Both the position numbers and the translations under genes were made by a program. A stretch of DNA of 64,000 nucleotides, from positions 124,001 through 188,000 of the forward strand of contig OZ244919.1 of NCBI GenBank assembly GCA_965221845.1, given 5' to 3'. A model generated the notes under the pieces. The model made no database searches, had not been told where the DNA came from, and was given only the letters and a program-made list of their open reading frames with translations. The DNA is from JAJEFO01 sp965221845. Its GTDB lineage: Bacteria > Pseudomonadota > Alphaproteobacteria > Rhodobacterales > Rhodobacteraceae. Below are positions 63,443-64,000 of this stretch, one piece after another; positions within the stretch are counted from its first letter, which is position 1, and every line of letters begins with the position of its first letter.

Positions 63443-64000
63443 ATGAGCGGACACCGCCACGACATGACCGATGCGGAGTGGGCGATCCTCCGCTCGGTGC
63501 TTCCCCAGACACATCAGGGCCCGCGTCGGTTGCAGGACCGAAGGGTCATGGATGGTATCTTCTTCGTGTTGCGCACCGGCATCCCCTGGCGGGATCTCCC
63601 AGAGCGCTACGGTCCCTACTCGACCTGCTTCAATCGCTGCAACCGCTGGAGCCGGAACGGCACCTGGGCCCGAATCATGCAGGCGCTGGCCGAGCGAGCG
63701 GACGATGATGACGATGCAAACGGTGGTGCGGTCGGACCCGTGCGCCTGCGTATGCTGGACTCCTCCGTCGTGCGGGCCCACAAGCACGCCGCCGGGGCCC
63801 GTCGCGACGGGCCGCCGCCGCAGATCGGCCTGAGCCGTGGCGGCCGGACGACCAAGGTCCATCTCGCCCTGAGCGGGACGGACACGGTGCAGGCCCTGGT
63901 CCTGACCCCGGGTCAGGCCTCGGACTGTGCCCAGGCCAAGGCACTGCTTGCCGATCTCGTCCCCGGTGAGATGGTCCTCGGCGACAAGGCCCATGATGCC
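63443..64000 (+). CDS. IS5-family transposase, 5' part (runs off the window)
   Basis: At least 186 residues from ATG 63443 (MSGHRHDMTDAEWAILRSVL) behind CAGGAGC. The N-terminal DUF4096-type part has FFVLRTGIPWRDLPERYGPY, then the first catalytic Asp in RLRMLDSSVVRAHKHAAGAR and GLSRGGRTTKVHLALSGTD; the second Asp is in VLGDKAHDA at the window edge. Unlike its decayed neighbours the frame is clean, so this is a recent element. Its left end probably begins near 63367 (GGCTGTGTACTTAAATATTG). It is a different IS from copies 1-3. Confidence 0.85.
   Translation, partial: MSGHRHDMTDAEWAILRSVLPQTHQGPRRLQDRRVMDGIFFVLRTGIPWRDLPERYGPYSTCFNRCNRWSRNGTWARIMQALAERADDDDDANGGAVGPVRLRMLDSSVVRAHKHAAGARRDGPPPQIGLSRGGRTTKVHLALSGTDTVQALVLTPGQASDCAQAKALLADLVPGEMVLGDKAHDA

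Noticed and set aside
1..64000. tRNA, rRNA or CRISPR array
   Set aside because: No cloverleaf, rRNA signature or regularly spaced repeat was seen on reading; a tRNAscan or covariance search would settle this.

Overview
This is a G+C-rich chromosomal window from an alphaproteobacterium, most likely a Rhodobacterales (Paracoccaceae) relative. The protein sequences of gyrA, trmFO, hisI with an IscU-type scaffold, pstSCAB, ligA-recG, zapE, the one-cysteine dksA, a MocD/MocE-like pair and a DctPQM TRAP transporter all look like that group. No rRNA, tRNA or CRISPR array was seen.

Layout. 1-7218 is ordinary chromosome: a partial class II DAHP synthase, a GlxA-type regulator, an MFS transporter, a YqaA-type membrane protein, DsbB and gyrA. 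7219-11640 is a graveyard of mobile DNA (DUF4338-ISAs1 transposase remnants, a group II intron 3' piece, Tn3 ends) around a NYN-domain gene. trmFO follows at 11747-13105. 13106-35284 is the most disturbed part. It holds an IS91 element with its companion integrase (both catalytically damaged), IS630, Tn3 pieces with an intact resolvase, and an imported block (AAA ATPase, UmuD/UmuC-like pair, secreted protein). It also holds a group II intron, an ISKra4-type element split by an intact IS5-family element, a large decayed DDE transposase, a toxin-antitoxin pair, two dead near-identical copies of the same IS5 element (one split by IS110) and gluQ.

35329-53187 is again mostly housekeeping: hisI, an IscU-like gene, the pst operon behind a Pho box, recG-ligA, zapE, a flavin monooxygenase and dksA. 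It ends with a Rieske oxygenase, a LysR regulator and a NicX/M29-like gene tied together by two copies of one LysR-box sequence. 53729-57572 is accessory: a Phd-VapC pair with a frameshifted toxin, then a stop-overlapping operon of a dead IS1595-type transposase, an MT-A70 methyltransferase, a BglII/BstYI-like endonuclease and a small ORF. 57829-62690 carries a desaturase-Rieske ferredoxin pair and a TRAP transporter. The window ends in one decayed and one apparently intact IS5-family element.

Three themes stand out. First, transposases here decay toward G+C, with catalytic tyrosines repeatedly turned into cysteine. Second, a frameshifted IS5-family copy has multiplied after its death. Third, restriction-modification genes sit directly behind a dead transposase frame with overlapping stop and start codons.
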